The position numbers were made by a program, and so were the translations under genes. 64,000 nucleotides of DNA from JAWLBM01 sp041687675 (GTDB taxonomy: Bacteria > Pseudomonadota > Alphaproteobacteria > Rhizobiales > Pleomorphomonadaceae): assembly GCA_041687675.1 (NCBI GenBank), contig JAWLBM010000016.1, positions 28,745 to 92,744 of the forward strand, given 5' to 3'. Under the pieces are notes generated by a model. That model was not told the origin of the DNA. It ran no database searches and saw only the letters and a list, made by a program, of their open reading frames with translations. Below are positions 35,290 to 44,177 of the stretch, piece by piece (the stretch's first letter is position 1; every line of letters begins with the position of its first letter).

Positions 35290-36723
35290 ATGACGGTTCT
35301 TCCCGACTTCATGCTCGCGCTGCCGGAGATGATCCTCGCGGTCGGCGCCATGGTCCTGTTGATGGTGGGCGCCTACGGCGGCGAGCGGACGACCACGGCC
35401 ATCACGGGCATCTCTGTCGCCCTGATCGTGGTGGCGGCCATGGCGGTGCTGTTCGTGCCCCGCGAGGGCATCACCTTCCACGGCTCCTTCGTCGTCGACG
35501 GCTTCGCCCGCTTCATGAAGGTGCTGACGCTGCTCGGCTCGGCCCTCGCCATCGCCATGTCGGTCGGCTTCGCGCGCGCCGAGAAGTTCGAGCGCTTCGA
35601 ATATCCGGTGCTGATCCTCATCGCCACCCTCGGCATGATGGTGATGATCTCGGCCGGCGACCTGATCGCCGTCTACCTCGGCCTCGAGCTGCAGTCGCTG
35701 GCGCTCTACGTGGTCGCCTCGATCAATCGCGACAACGTCAAGTCCACCGAGGCGGGCCTCAAGTACTTCGTGCTGGGCGCCCTTTCGTCCGGCATGCTGC
35801 TCTACGGCGCCTCGCTGGTCTACGGCTTCACCGGCCAGGTCTCCTTCGAGGGCATCGCCCTGGCGATCACCGCCGCGGGCGGCTCCTCGCTCGGGCTCGT
35901 CTTCGGGCTGGTGTTCCTGCTCGCCGGCTTCGCCTTCAAGGTGTCGGCGGTGCCCTTCCACATGTGGACGCCGGACGTCTACGAGGGCGCGCCGACCCCG
36001 GTCACCGCCTTCTTCGCCGCCGCGCCGAAGATCGCCGCCATGGCGGTGTTCATCCGCGTCGTCATCGAGGCCTTCCAGCCGATCGCGAGCGACTGGCAGC
36101 AGATCGTCGCCTTCCTGGCGATCGCCTCCATGGCGCTCGGCTCCTTCGCCGCCATCGGCCAGCGCAACATCAAGCGGCTGATGGCCTATTCCTCGATCGG
36201 CCACATCGGCTTCGCGCTGGTCGGCCTTGCCGCCGGCACGGAGACCGGCGTCCAGGGCGTGCTGATCTACCTCGTCACCTACCTCGCCATGACGGTGGGC
36301 AGCTTCGCCTGCATCCTCGCCATGCGGCGGGAGGACGGGATGGTGGAGGACATCTACGAGCTTGCGGGACTGTCGCGCACCAACCTGCCGATGGCGTTCA
36401 TGTTCGCGATGATCATGTTCTCGCTGGCCGGCATCCCGCCCTTCGCCGGCTTCTTCGCCAAGTACTTCGTGTTCGTGGCGGCGGTCGAGGCGGGGCTCGT
36501 GTGGCTCGCCGTGATTGGCGTCGTGCTGAGCGTCGTCGGCGCCTACTACTACCTGCGGATCGTCAAGCTGATGTTCTTCGACGAGCCGGCGGAGCGCTTC
36601 GAGGCGATGCCCGGCGAGCTCAAGGTGGTGCTGGCGGCCTCCGGCGGCTTCGTCATCCTGTTCGCCCTCGTCTCCGGCCCGATCGGGGCGGCGGCCGGGG
36701 CGGCTGCGAAGACGCTGTTCTGA
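35290..36723 (+). CDS. nuoN: NADH-quinone oxidoreductase subunit N
   Basis: Third antiporter-like proton pump. 477 residues with GLELQSLALYVVASI, FKVSAVPFHMWTPDVYEGAP, KRLMAYSSIGHIGFALVG and GIPPFAGFFAKYF. Ends the nuo operon proper; birA begins three bases after its stop and is presumably on the same transcript. Confidence 0.97.
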   Translation: MTVLPDFMLALPEMILAVGAMVLLMVGAYGGERTTTAITGISVALIVVAAMAVLFVPREGITFHGSFVVDGFARFMKVLTLLGSALAIAMSVGFARAEKFERFEYPVLILIATLGMMVMISAGDLIAVYLGLELQSLALYVVASINRDNVKSTEAGLKYFVLGALSSGMLLYGASLVYGFTGQVSFEGIALAITAAGGSSLGLVFGLVFLLAGFAFKVSAVPFHMWTPDVYEGAPTPVTAFFAAAPKIAAMAVFIRVVIEAFQPIASDWQQIVAFLAIASMALGSFAAIGQRNIKRLMAYSSIGHIGFALVGLAAGTETGVQGVLIYLVTYLAMTVGSFACILAMRREDGMVEDIYELAGLSRTNLPMAFMFAMIMFSLAGIPPFAGFFAKYFVFVAAVEAGLVWLAVIGVVLSVVGAYYYLRIVKLMFFDEPAERFEAMPGELKVVLAASGGFVILFALVSGPIGAAAGAAAKTLF

Positions 36724-36726
36724 TCG

Positions 36727-37509
36727 ATGGAGGCTGGCGCGCCGCGACTTCCCGAAGGCTACCGTCTGCTCGCGCTCGGCGACGTCGGCTCCACCAACGC
36801 CCTCGCCCTCGAGCGGGCGAGGGACGGGGAGCCGACCGGCCTCTGGGTCACCGCGCGCCGGCAGACGGCCGGTCGAGGGCGCCAGGGCCGGGTCTGGACC
36901 TCCGAGTCCGGAAACCTCTACGCCTCGCTGCTGCTGCGCGACCCGTCGCCGCCCGCCCGGATGGGCGAGCTGCCGCTGGTGGTCGCCGTCGCCGTCCACG
37001 ACGCCATCGCCGACGTCCTGCCGCCGCCGCTGCGGCCCGACCTCGCCATCAAGTGGCCGAACGACGTGCTGTTCCGCGGCGCCAAGCTCTGCGGGATCCT
37101 GATCGAGGGCGAGGCGGCGGGCGGCTCGCGGGTCGTGGTGATCGGCACCGGCATCAATTGCGCCCACCACCCGGAGGACGCTGCCTATCCGGCGACCGAC
37201 CTCTCGAAGATCGGCGTTCCGACCGAGCCCGAGGCCCTGTTCGAGCGGCTGGCGCTGCGCATGTGCGAGCGGCTCGGCGAGTGGACGTCCGGGCCCTTCG
37301 AGCCGATCCGTGCCGCATGGCTGAAGCGCGCCCGCGGGATCGGCGAGGCGATCCGCGTGCGGATGCCGAACGAAACGATGACCGGCCGCTTCGAGGCGCT
37401 GGACGCCGCCGGCCGGCTGGTGCTGCGCCGCGACGACGGCGGGCTGGAAACCGTCTCCGCGGGGGACATCTTCTTCGGCGGCGCTCCCCGTCCCGGGGAC
37501 CGCGGCTGA
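36727..37509 (+). CDS. birA: Biotin--[acetyl-CoA-carboxylase] ligase, monofunctional
   Basis: Activates biotin with ATP and attaches it to the biotin carboxyl carrier protein. 260 residues with the biotinyl-AMP loop GRGRQGRVW, SLLLRD, the KWPNDVLF catalytic lysine segment, and the GIGINC-like VVIGTGINCAHHP. There is no N-terminal winged-helix, so it does not act as a repressor as E. coli BirA does. The nuoN-birA-rnj order is typical of Hyphomicrobiales. Confidence 0.94.
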   Translation: MEAGAPRLPEGYRLLALGDVGSTNALALERARDGEPTGLWVTARRQTAGRGRQGRVWTSESGNLYASLLLRDPSPPARMGELPLVVAVAVHDAIADVLPPPLRPDLAIKWPNDVLFRGAKLCGILIEGEAAGGSRVVVIGTGINCAHHPEDAAYPATDLSKIGVPTEPEALFERLALRMCERLGEWTSGPFEPIRAAWLKRARGIGEAIRVRMPNETMTGRFEALDAAGRLVLRRDDGGLETVSAGDIFFGGAPRPGDRG

Positions 37510-37513
37510 CGCC

Positions 37514-37632
37514 GCTAGAGCATATTCCGTTCAGATCGAACCGATCTGAACGACAAGAATATGCTCTAGCTTTGAATCTGGAGCGGTTTCTCGTCGATCA
37601 GGTGAGTCCACCTGATCGGAAAGCGCTCTAGG
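37514..37632. repeat. Nested palindromic intergenic element
   Basis: Between birA and rnj. GCTAGAGCATATTC (37,514-37,527) is perfectly inverted as GAATATGCTCTAGC (37,557-37,570). Directly inside is another perfect pair, CGTTCAGATCG (37,528-37,538) and CGATCTGAACG (37,542-37,552). A second hairpin, GATCAGGTG/CACCTGATC (37,596-37,617), follows, and the element closes with GCTCTAG near 37,632. Size and structure fit the small non-coding palindromic elements abundant in Rhizobiales genomes. It could also end the nuo-birA transcript. Confidence 0.75.
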
Positions 37633-37659
37633 GCGGACAGACAACGAAAGAGGACGCCG

Positions 37660-39342
37660 GTGACCGAAAAGAGCGACGTGGCCGAGGATCTCGTTTTCCT
37701 GCCCCTGGGCGGGGTGGGCGAGATCGGGATGAATCTCGCGCTCTACGGCATCGGCCCGGTGAAGCGCCGCAAGTGGCTGATGGTGGACTGCGGTGTCTCC
37801 TTCGCCGGCGCCGAGTTGCCCGGGGTCGACCTGATCCTGCCGGACATCCGCTTCGTCGAGGAGATCCGCAAGGACCTTCTCGGCATCCTCATCACCCATG
37901 CCCACGAGGACCACTACGGCGCCCTCTACGACCTCTGGCCGCGGCTGGAGGTGCCGGTGTGGATGAGCCCCTTCGCGGCCGCCCTGCACGCCGCCAAGCG
38001 CGAGATGGAGCCGAACGCGCCGCGCATCCCGACGACGGTGTACCGCCAGGGCCAGCGCTTCGAGGTCGGCCCCTTCGACCTCGAGATGATCGCGGTGTCG
38101 CATTCGCTGCCGGAGCCGAACGCGGTGTTCATCCGCACGCCGCTCGGCAACATCCTGCACACCGGCGACTGGAAGATCGACCTCGACCCGCGCATCGGCC
38201 TCGCCATCGACATGGAGCGCCTCGGCGCCGTGGCGGGGGAGGGCGTCCAGGCGATGATCTGCGATTCGACCAACGCCCCCCGCGCGGGCCGCAGCCCCTC
38301 CGAGGCCGAGGTGGCGCGCGGGCTGATGGACGTCATCGCCAAGGCGCCCAGGCGCGTGGCCGTGACGATCTTCGCCTCAAACGTCGCGCGCATCCGCTCC
38401 GTCGCCGAGGCGGCGGTGGCGACCGGGCGCGAGGTGGTGGTGATCGGCCGGGCGATCCGGCGGGTCGTCGACGTCGCCACCGAACTCGGCATGCTGGAGG
38501 GACTGCCGCCCTTCCGCGACGAGGACGCCTACGGCTACCTTCCGCCCGACAAGGTCGTCGCGCTGGTGACGGGCAGCCAGGGCGAGCCGCGGGCCGCGCT
38601 CGCCAAGATCGCCTTCGACGAGCACCGCAGCGTCACCTTCTCGGCCGGCGACACGGTGATCTTCTCCTCCCGCACCATCCCCGGCAACGAGAAGCCGGTG
38701 AACGCGATCAAGAACGCGCTGGTGACCCGCGGCGTCCGTCTCGTCACCGATACCGACGCGCCGATCCACACGTCCGGGCACCCGAGGCGGGACGAGATCG
38801 CCGAGCTCTACCGGCTGATCCAGCCGAAAGTCGCGGTTCCCGTTCACGGCGAGGCGGTCCATCTTGCCGCCCACGCGGACCTCGCCCGCCAGGTCGGCGT
38901 GCCGAACGTGGTGATCCCGAAGAACGGCGAGATGCTGCGGCTGCTGCCGCCCGGCAAGCCGGAGGTGCTGGGGCACGTCGCCCACGGCATCCTGGTCAAG
39001 GACGGGACGCTGGTCGGCGAGGCGGAGGTCACCGGGGTGATCGAGCGGCGGCGGATGAGCTTCGCCGGCGCGGTCGCGATCACCATCGTCCTCGACGAGC
39101 GGGGCGACCTTTCGGGCGACTATGCCGCGTCGCTGTTCGGGCTGCCCTCGCACGATGCGAAGGGCGCGCCCTTCCACGACGCGGTCGCGGACGCGGTGGA
39201 GGGGACGATCGAATCGATCCCCCGGGCCCGCCGGCGGGACGACGCTCTGGTGGCCGAGGCGATCCGGCGGTCCGTCCGCGCGGCCGTCAACGAGCGCTGG
39301 GGCAAGAAGCCGATCTGCGACGTCACCGTGCTGAGAGGCTGA
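37660..39342 (+). CDS. rnj: Ribonuclease J
   Basis: Metallo-beta-lactamase/beta-CASP ribonuclease with 5' exonuclease and endonuclease activity in RNA maturation and decay. 560 residues; start is GTG at 37,660 behind GAAAGAGG. Metal site HAHEDH at 80-85, further motifs HTGDWKID, CDSTNA, TGSQGEP and the late HTSGHPRRDE and PVHGE. The last about 110 residues are the C-terminal RNase J domain. Between birA and mce, the usual alphaproteobacterial position. Confidence 0.94.
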   Translation: MTEKSDVAEDLVFLPLGGVGEIGMNLALYGIGPVKRRKWLMVDCGVSFAGAELPGVDLILPDIRFVEEIRKDLLGILITHAHEDHYGALYDLWPRLEVPVWMSPFAAALHAAKREMEPNAPRIPTTVYRQGQRFEVGPFDLEMIAVSHSLPEPNAVFIRTPLGNILHTGDWKIDLDPRIGLAIDMERLGAVAGEGVQAMICDSTNAPRAGRSPSEAEVARGLMDVIAKAPRRVAVTIFASNVARIRSVAEAAVATGREVVVIGRAIRRVVDVATELGMLEGLPPFRDEDAYGYLPPDKVVALVTGSQGEPRAALAKIAFDEHRSVTFSAGDTVIFSSRTIPGNEKPVNAIKNALVTRGVRLVTDTDAPIHTSGHPRRDEIAELYRLIQPKVAVPVHGEAVHLAAHADLARQVGVPNVVIPKNGEMLRLLPPGKPEVLGHVAHGILVKDGTLVGEAEVTGVIERRRMSFAGAVAITIVLDERGDLSGDYAASLFGLPSHDAKGAPFHDAVADAVEGTIESIPRARRRDDALVAEAIRRSVRAAVNERWGKKPICDVTVLRG

Positions 39343-39365
39343 GGACGGGGTTCAGGGAGGGGCGG

Positions 39366-39770
<405 letters not shown>

Positions 39771-39858
39771 CCGGCGCAACTGAACGGTGGTGTTGCAGCC
39801 CCCGCGGTTATATGACGGGCGCCACATGTCGATGCCCGTCGGGAAGGATGTGCCGCGG

Positions 39859-40725
39859 ATGCGGGTGGTGGAGACAATCGCAAATCTGCGCGCCGCGCTG
39901 GAGCCGGACCGCCGGGCGGGGCGGTCGATCGGCCTCGTGCCGACCATGGGATACCTTCACCAGGGCCACATGGCGCTGGTCGCCCGCGCCCGGGCGGAGG
40001 CCGACGTGGTGGTCGCATCCATCTTCGTGAACCCGCTGCAGTTCGCCCCCACCGAGGACCTCGCCCGCTACCCGCGCGACCTTGCGCGCGACCGCGCCAT
40101 GCTGGAGGCCGGCGGCTGCGACCTCCTGTTCGCGCCGTCGGTCGAGGAGATGTACCCGCGGCCGATGGCGACCATGGTCGATGTCACCACGCTTTCCAGC
40201 CTGCTCGAGGGCGAGCGGCGGCCGGGCCACTTCCGCGGCGTCGCCACCGTCGTCGCCAAGCTGTTCGGCATCGTGCGGCCCACCCGCGCCTATTTCGGCG
40301 AGAAGGACTACCAGCAGCTGCTGGTGATCCGGCGGATGACCGGCGACCTGTCGCTCGGCATCGAGATCGTCGGCGTGCCGACGGTGCGCGAGGCGGACGG
40401 CCTCGCCTGTTCCTCGCGCAACGTCTTCCTCCGGCCCGAGGAGCGGGCTGCCGCGCCCGTCCTCGCCGCCTCGCTGGCGGCCGCCGAGGGGGAGGTGGCG
40501 CGCGGAACGGTGGACGCGACAGTGCTCGAGCGCCTCGTCCGCGCCACCATCGAGGAGGAGCCGCTGGCCGCGCCCGACCTCGTCGCCGTCCGCGACGCGG
40601 CGAGCCTCGAACCCTATGATCCCGCCGAGCCGCCCGAGGCCCTGGTCGTCCTGCTGGCCGTCCGCTTCGGACGCACCCGCCTGCTCGACCAGCGCGTCAT
40701 CCCGGTTCCCGGCAGAGGAGCCTGA
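39859..40725 (+). CDS. panC: Pantothenate synthetase
   Basis: Condenses pantoate and beta-alanine using ATP, the last step of vitamin B5 synthesis. The start at 39,859 gives MRVVETIANLRAAL, the family N-terminus, behind a GGGAAGGA site; ATGs at 39,826 and 39,832 are also in frame. 288 residues with PTMGYLHQGHMALV (ATP-binding HxGH) and the FGEKDYQQLLVIRRM and SSRNVFL segments. panB follows after three bases. Confidence 0.94.
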   Translation: MRVVETIANLRAALEPDRRAGRSIGLVPTMGYLHQGHMALVARARAEADVVVASIFVNPLQFAPTEDLARYPRDLARDRAMLEAGGCDLLFAPSVEEMYPRPMATMVDVTTLSSLLEGERRPGHFRGVATVVAKLFGIVRPTRAYFGEKDYQQLLVIRRMTGDLSLGIEIVGVPTVREADGLACSSRNVFLRPEERAAAPVLAASLAAAEGEVARGTVDATVLERLVRATIEEEPLAAPDLVAVRDAASLEPYDPAEPPEALVVLLAVRFGRTRLLDQRVIPVPGRGA

Positions 40726-40728
40726 CCG

Positions 40729-41553
40729 ATGAGTGCCCCCGCCCGTTCCCACCGCACCACCATCAACGACATCAAGGCGCTGCGGGGTGTCCGGCCGATC
40801 GTCAGCCTGACCGCCTACACCGCGCCGATGGCGCGCCTGCTCGACCCGCACATGGACTTCCTGCTGGTGGGCGATTCCCTCGGCATGGTCGTCTACGGCT
40901 TCGAGACGACGCTCCCGGTCACGCTCGACATGATGATCGCCCACGGCGGCGCCGTGGTGCGCGGCTCGCAGACAGCGCTGGTGGCTGTCGACATGCCCTT
41001 CGGCAGCTACCAGGAGGGTCCCGACCAGGCCTTCCGCTCCGCCGCGCGGATCCTGAAGGAGACCGGCGCCGGCGCCGTCAAGCTGGAGGGCGGCGAGGAG
41101 ATGGCGGAGACGGTCCGCTTCCTCACCGAGCGCGGCGTGCCGGTGCTCGGCCACGTCGGGCTCACCCCGCAGCTGGTCAACACCATCGGCGGCTACAGGA
41201 CGCAGGGACGCAGCGAGGCGCAGGCGCTAAAGGTCAAGGCCGACGCGCTCGCCGTCGCCGAGGCCGGCGCCTTCGCCTATGTGCTCGAGGGCACCATGGA
41301 GCCGCTGGCGCGCGAGATCGTCGCCGCCTCCACGGTGCCGGTGATCGGGATCGGCGCCTCGGCGGAGTGCGACGGGCAGATCCTCGTCAGCGAGGACATG
41401 CTGGGGCTGTTCAACGAGTTCGTGCCCCGCCATGTCCGCCGCTTCGCCGAACTCGGCGACGCGGTCTCCGAGGCGGTGGCGGCCTATGCGGCCGGGGTGA
41501 GGGCGCGCAGCTTCCCCGGCGTCGAGAACACCTTCAGGCCGAAGCAGGGCTGA
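40729..41553 (+). CDS. panB: 3-methyl-2-oxobutanoate hydroxymethyltransferase
   Basis: Makes ketopantoate from 2-oxoisovalerate and methylene-tetrahydrofolate, the first committed step to pantothenate. 274 residues, TIM barrel, metal site in VGDSLGMVVYGFETTLPVTL, then VDMPFGSYQEGP, KLEGGEE and GHVGLTPQ; catalytic Glu in AYVLEGTMEP. Paired with panC (gene order C then B). The pair is placed between mce and the DUF1467 gene. Confidence 0.96.
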   Translation: MSAPARSHRTTINDIKALRGVRPIVSLTAYTAPMARLLDPHMDFLLVGDSLGMVVYGFETTLPVTLDMMIAHGGAVVRGSQTALVAVDMPFGSYQEGPDQAFRSAARILKETGAGAVKLEGGEEMAETVRFLTERGVPVLGHVGLTPQLVNTIGGYRTQGRSEAQALKVKADALAVAEAGAFAYVLEGTMEPLAREIVAASTVPVIGIGASAECDGQILVSEDMLGLFNEFVPRHVRRFAELGDAVSEAVAAYAAGVRARSFPGVENTFRPKQG

Positions 41554-41597
41554 GGGCAACCACCACGGCCGCGCACGGCCATCGGGACGGAACGGAC

Positions 41598-41882
41598 ATG
41601 ACCATCGGCGGCGTCGGCATCGGAAGCGCGATCGCGGTCTACTTCATCATCTGGTGGCTGTCGCTGTTCGTGGTGCTGCCCTTCGGCGTGCGCTCCCAGC
41701 ACGAGGACGGCGCGGTGGTGGAGGGCACCGACCCCGGCGCCCCCTCGATCCCGCGCATCGCCCGCAAGCTGCTGATCACCACCGTCGTCGCCGCGGTCTT
41801 CTTTGTCGTCTTCCTGCTGGTGATCAACTCGGGCATCACCCTCGACATGCTGCCCGGCCCGAAGCCCCACCCGGCGGCCTGA
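41598..41882 (+). CDS. DUF1467 family membrane protein
   Basis: 94 residues with two membrane helices (about 7-28 and 58-79) and the characteristic WWLSLFVVLPFGVRSQHEDG stretch between; the C-terminus is Pro-rich. DUF1467 is an alphaproteobacterial family of unknown function whose gene usually follows mce and precedes proS. Here panC-panB lies between mce and it, and a leftward gene follows at once, so proS is not adjacent. Confidence 0.85.
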   Translation: MTIGGVGIGSAIAVYFIIWWLSLFVVLPFGVRSQHEDGAVVEGTDPGAPSIPRIARKLLITTVVAAVFFVVFLLVINSGITLDMLPGPKPHPAA

Positions 41883-41906
41883 GGCCGGGGCAGGGCGGGG
41901 GTGTCG

Positions 41907-43673
41907 TCACCGGCCGCCGACGGTGCCGTCGCGACGGCGGTCGGCGCCGCCGAGAAGGCGGCCCTCGTCGACCTTGATGACCGAGAGCCCGCTCGTCATC
42001 TCCCCGACCTCGACCTCGTGCCCCCTGGCCTCCAGCGCCGCCTTCAGGGCATCCGCGTCATAGGCCGAAACTCCGGGGCGCGGCGCCTCGAGGTTGGTGG
42101 CGCCGTTGCGGTTCTGGTGATGCGGCACGTCGATCGCCTGCTGGGGATCGAGGCCGAAGTCGATCACGTTGACGATCGACTGGGCGGTGTAGCCGATGAT
42201 CGACGCGCCGCCCGGCGAGCCGGTGACGAGGAACACCTCGCCCTCCGCGTCGAAGACGATCGTCGGCGACATCGAGCTGCGCGGCCGCTTGCCCGGCTGC
42301 ACCCGGTTGGCGATCGGCCGCCCGTCCTCCTCGAAGCGGAAGGAGAAGTCGGTGAGCTCGTTGTTGAGCAGGAAGCCGAAGCCGGGGACCATCACGCCGT
42401 TGCCGAAGGAGCTCTCCACGGTGGTGGTCATCGACAGGGCGTTGCCGAAGCTGTCGACGATGGAGACCTGGCTCGTGCCGCGCTCGGGCTGCGGCGTCGC
42501 GGGCGCGGCCGGATCGAAGGTGCCCGGCGGCGTGCCGGCCTCGGCCTTGCCGATGTCGTTGCCGTCCCGGGAGATGAGCGCGGCGCGCCCGGCGAGATAG
42601 GCCTCGTCCAGCAGGCCCGCGACCGGCACGGTCACGAAGCCGGTGTCGCCGACATAGAGGTTGCGGTCGGCGAAGGCGAGCCGGCCGGCCTGGGCGAAGA
42701 GATGGACGACATCGGGCGCGAGCGGGGCGTCGCCGAGGTCGAAGCCCTCGAGGATGCCAAGGATCTGGCCGACAGCAATGGCGCCGGAGGAGGGCGGGCC
42801 CATGCCGCAGACGCGGTAGCCGCGGTACTCGCTGCAGACCGGCTCGCGCTCGACCACCTCGTAGCCGGCGAGATCCGCCGCGGTCATGTCGCCGGGAAGG
42901 TGCGGATCGCCGGCGACGGCGGCCGCGACCGCCTCCGCGACCGGGCCCTCGTAGAAGCCGTCCGCGCCGGTCTCGGCGAGGCGCCCCATCAGGTCCGCGT
43001 ATCCCGGATTGGTCACCAGCGTTCCCGCGGGCTTGGCCGAGCAGGTCTCCGTGCCGCCGTCGGTGAAGTAGGCGAAGGCGACCGGGTCGCGGAAGAACAG
43101 CCGGTCGGTGCAGCTCGGGTTGCGGGCGAGCAGGCCGGCGACCTGCTCGGAGGTCCGCCCGGAGATCTGGAACCCGTTGGCGGCGAGTTCGCGGGCGGGT
43201 TCGAGGAGCTCGCCGAAGGGCAGGCGGCCGTGGGCATCGTGCATCGCCTCGAGCAGCCGCGGCGTGCCGGGCACCCCGGCCGAAAGGCCGCTCTGCCAGG
43301 CGTCGACGAAGCCGAGCGGTTCCCCGTCCGGGCCGATGAAGCGCGTCTCGCTCGCCGCGGCGGGGGCGGTCTCGCGGCCGTCGAAGGTGGTGGTCTCGCC
43401 CGTCGCGGCGTCGAAGTAGACGACAAAGGCGCCGCCGCCCATGCCGCTCGACTGGGGCTCGACCAGCCCGAGCACCGCCTGAACGGCGACCATTGCATCG
43501 ACGGCGTTGCCGCCCTTCTCCAGCGCCTCGGCGCCGGCGTCGGTGGCGAGCGGATGGGCGGTCACCACCATCTCCCGCTCGGTGGTCACCGCCTCCGAGA
43601 CGAACTGGGCAAAGGCCGGCAGCGGAGCAAGCAGGATCACGCCGGCGAGCACGATGGCATTGCGGTCCTTCAT
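41907..43673 (-). CDS. ggt: Secreted gamma-glutamyltransferase
   Basis: Periplasmic Ntn-hydrolase that cleaves or transfers gamma-glutamyl groups, for example from glutathione. 588 residues starting at 43,673 with a clear signal peptide (to about APLPAFAQ). It is a precursor that self-cleaves before the catalytic Thr in RGTSQVSIVDSFGNALSMTTT near residue 400. Other motifs are SSGMGGGAFVVYFDAATG, GPPSSGAIAVGQ, and the small-subunit RPRSSMSPTIVF and GSPGGASIIGYT. The frame runs further upstream only through the repeat cluster. Confidence 0.94.
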   Translation of the reverse strand: MKDRNAIVLAGVILLAPLPAFAQFVSEAVTTEREMVVTAHPLATDAGAEALEKGGNAVDAMVAVQAVLGLVEPQSSGMGGGAFVVYFDAATGETTTFDGRETAPAAASETRFIGPDGEPLGFVDAWQSGLSAGVPGTPRLLEAMHDAHGRLPFGELLEPARELAANGFQISGRTSEQVAGLLARNPSCTDRLFFRDPVAFAYFTDGGTETCSAKPAGTLVTNPGYADLMGRLAETGADGFYEGPVAEAVAAAVAGDPHLPGDMTAADLAGYEVVEREPVCSEYRGYRVCGMGPPSSGAIAVGQILGILEGFDLGDAPLAPDVVHLFAQAGRLAFADRNLYVGDTGFVTVPVAGLLDEAYLAGRAALISRDGNDIGKAEAGTPPGTFDPAAPATPQPERGTSQVSIVDSFGNALSMTTTVESSFGNGVMVPGFGFLLNNELTDFSFRFEEDGRPIANRVQPGKRPRSSMSPTIVFDAEGEVFLVTGSPGGASIIGYTAQSIVNVIDFGLDPQQAIDVPHHQNRNGATNLEAPRPGVSAYDADALKAALEARGHEVEVGEMTSGLSVIKVDEGRLLGGADRRRDGTVGGR

Positions 43674-43739
43674 CTGTCTCCTCCCCTTGCCGCGGCGCGC
43701 GGATGCGCGGGGCGGAAGGACGATTAGACCCGACCGGGT

Positions 43740-44155
43740 ACTCCGGACGCCAGTGGAAAAATGAGGAGACCCGAAGGGGAGAAGGGGAGCGCGCGGCGGC
43801 CGGGGAGTGAAAAACCCTTCTCCCCCTTGGGGGAGAAGGTGCCCCGAAGGGGCGGTTGCGGGGGAGAACCCCGCCGGCCGGGCGAACCCTCCGGCCGCGC
43901 CCCTCATCCGCCGGCATCCGCCGGCACCTTCTCCCCGGGAGGGGAGAAGGGGAGCGACTGGCAGCCGCGGAGTGAAAAACCCTTCTCCCCCTTGGGGGAG
44001 AAGGTGCCCCGAAGGGGCGGTTGAGGGGGAGAACCCCTGCCGCCGGGCGAATCCCCCGGCCGCGCGACCCTCATCCGCCGGCATCCGCCGGCACCTTCTC
44101 CCCGGGAGGGGAGAAGGGGAGCGCGCGGCCGCCGGGGTGAGGAACCCTTCTCCCT
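43740..44155. repeat. REP-like palindromic repeat cluster B
   Basis: Gene-free interval of about 500 bp between ggt and the Cfa-like gene. Two near-identical units of roughly 170 bp run from about 43,800 to 44,135. Each starts with an AACCCTTCTCCCCCTTGGGG palindrome (at 43,810 and 43,979), continues through GTGCCCCGAAGGGGCGGTTG and a CCGGGCGAA.CC linker, and ends with CTTCTCCCCGGGAGGGGAG (43,928 and 44,096). The palindrome type is the same as in cluster A at 7,840-8,130. All frames across it are repeat artefacts. Confidence 0.85.
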
Positions 44156-44177
44156 CATCGCCGGCCCCCGCTCTCCC

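Noticed and set aside
31640..37170. Very long antisense frames opposite nuoL, nuoM, nuoN and birA
   Set aside because: Translations are His/Asp/Arg/Glu-rich mirror images of hydrophobic nuo codons with no family features.
43673..44084. Longer start for gamma-glutamyltransferase
   Set aside because: The extension lies in REP-like repeats and would bury the signal peptide that begins at 43,673.
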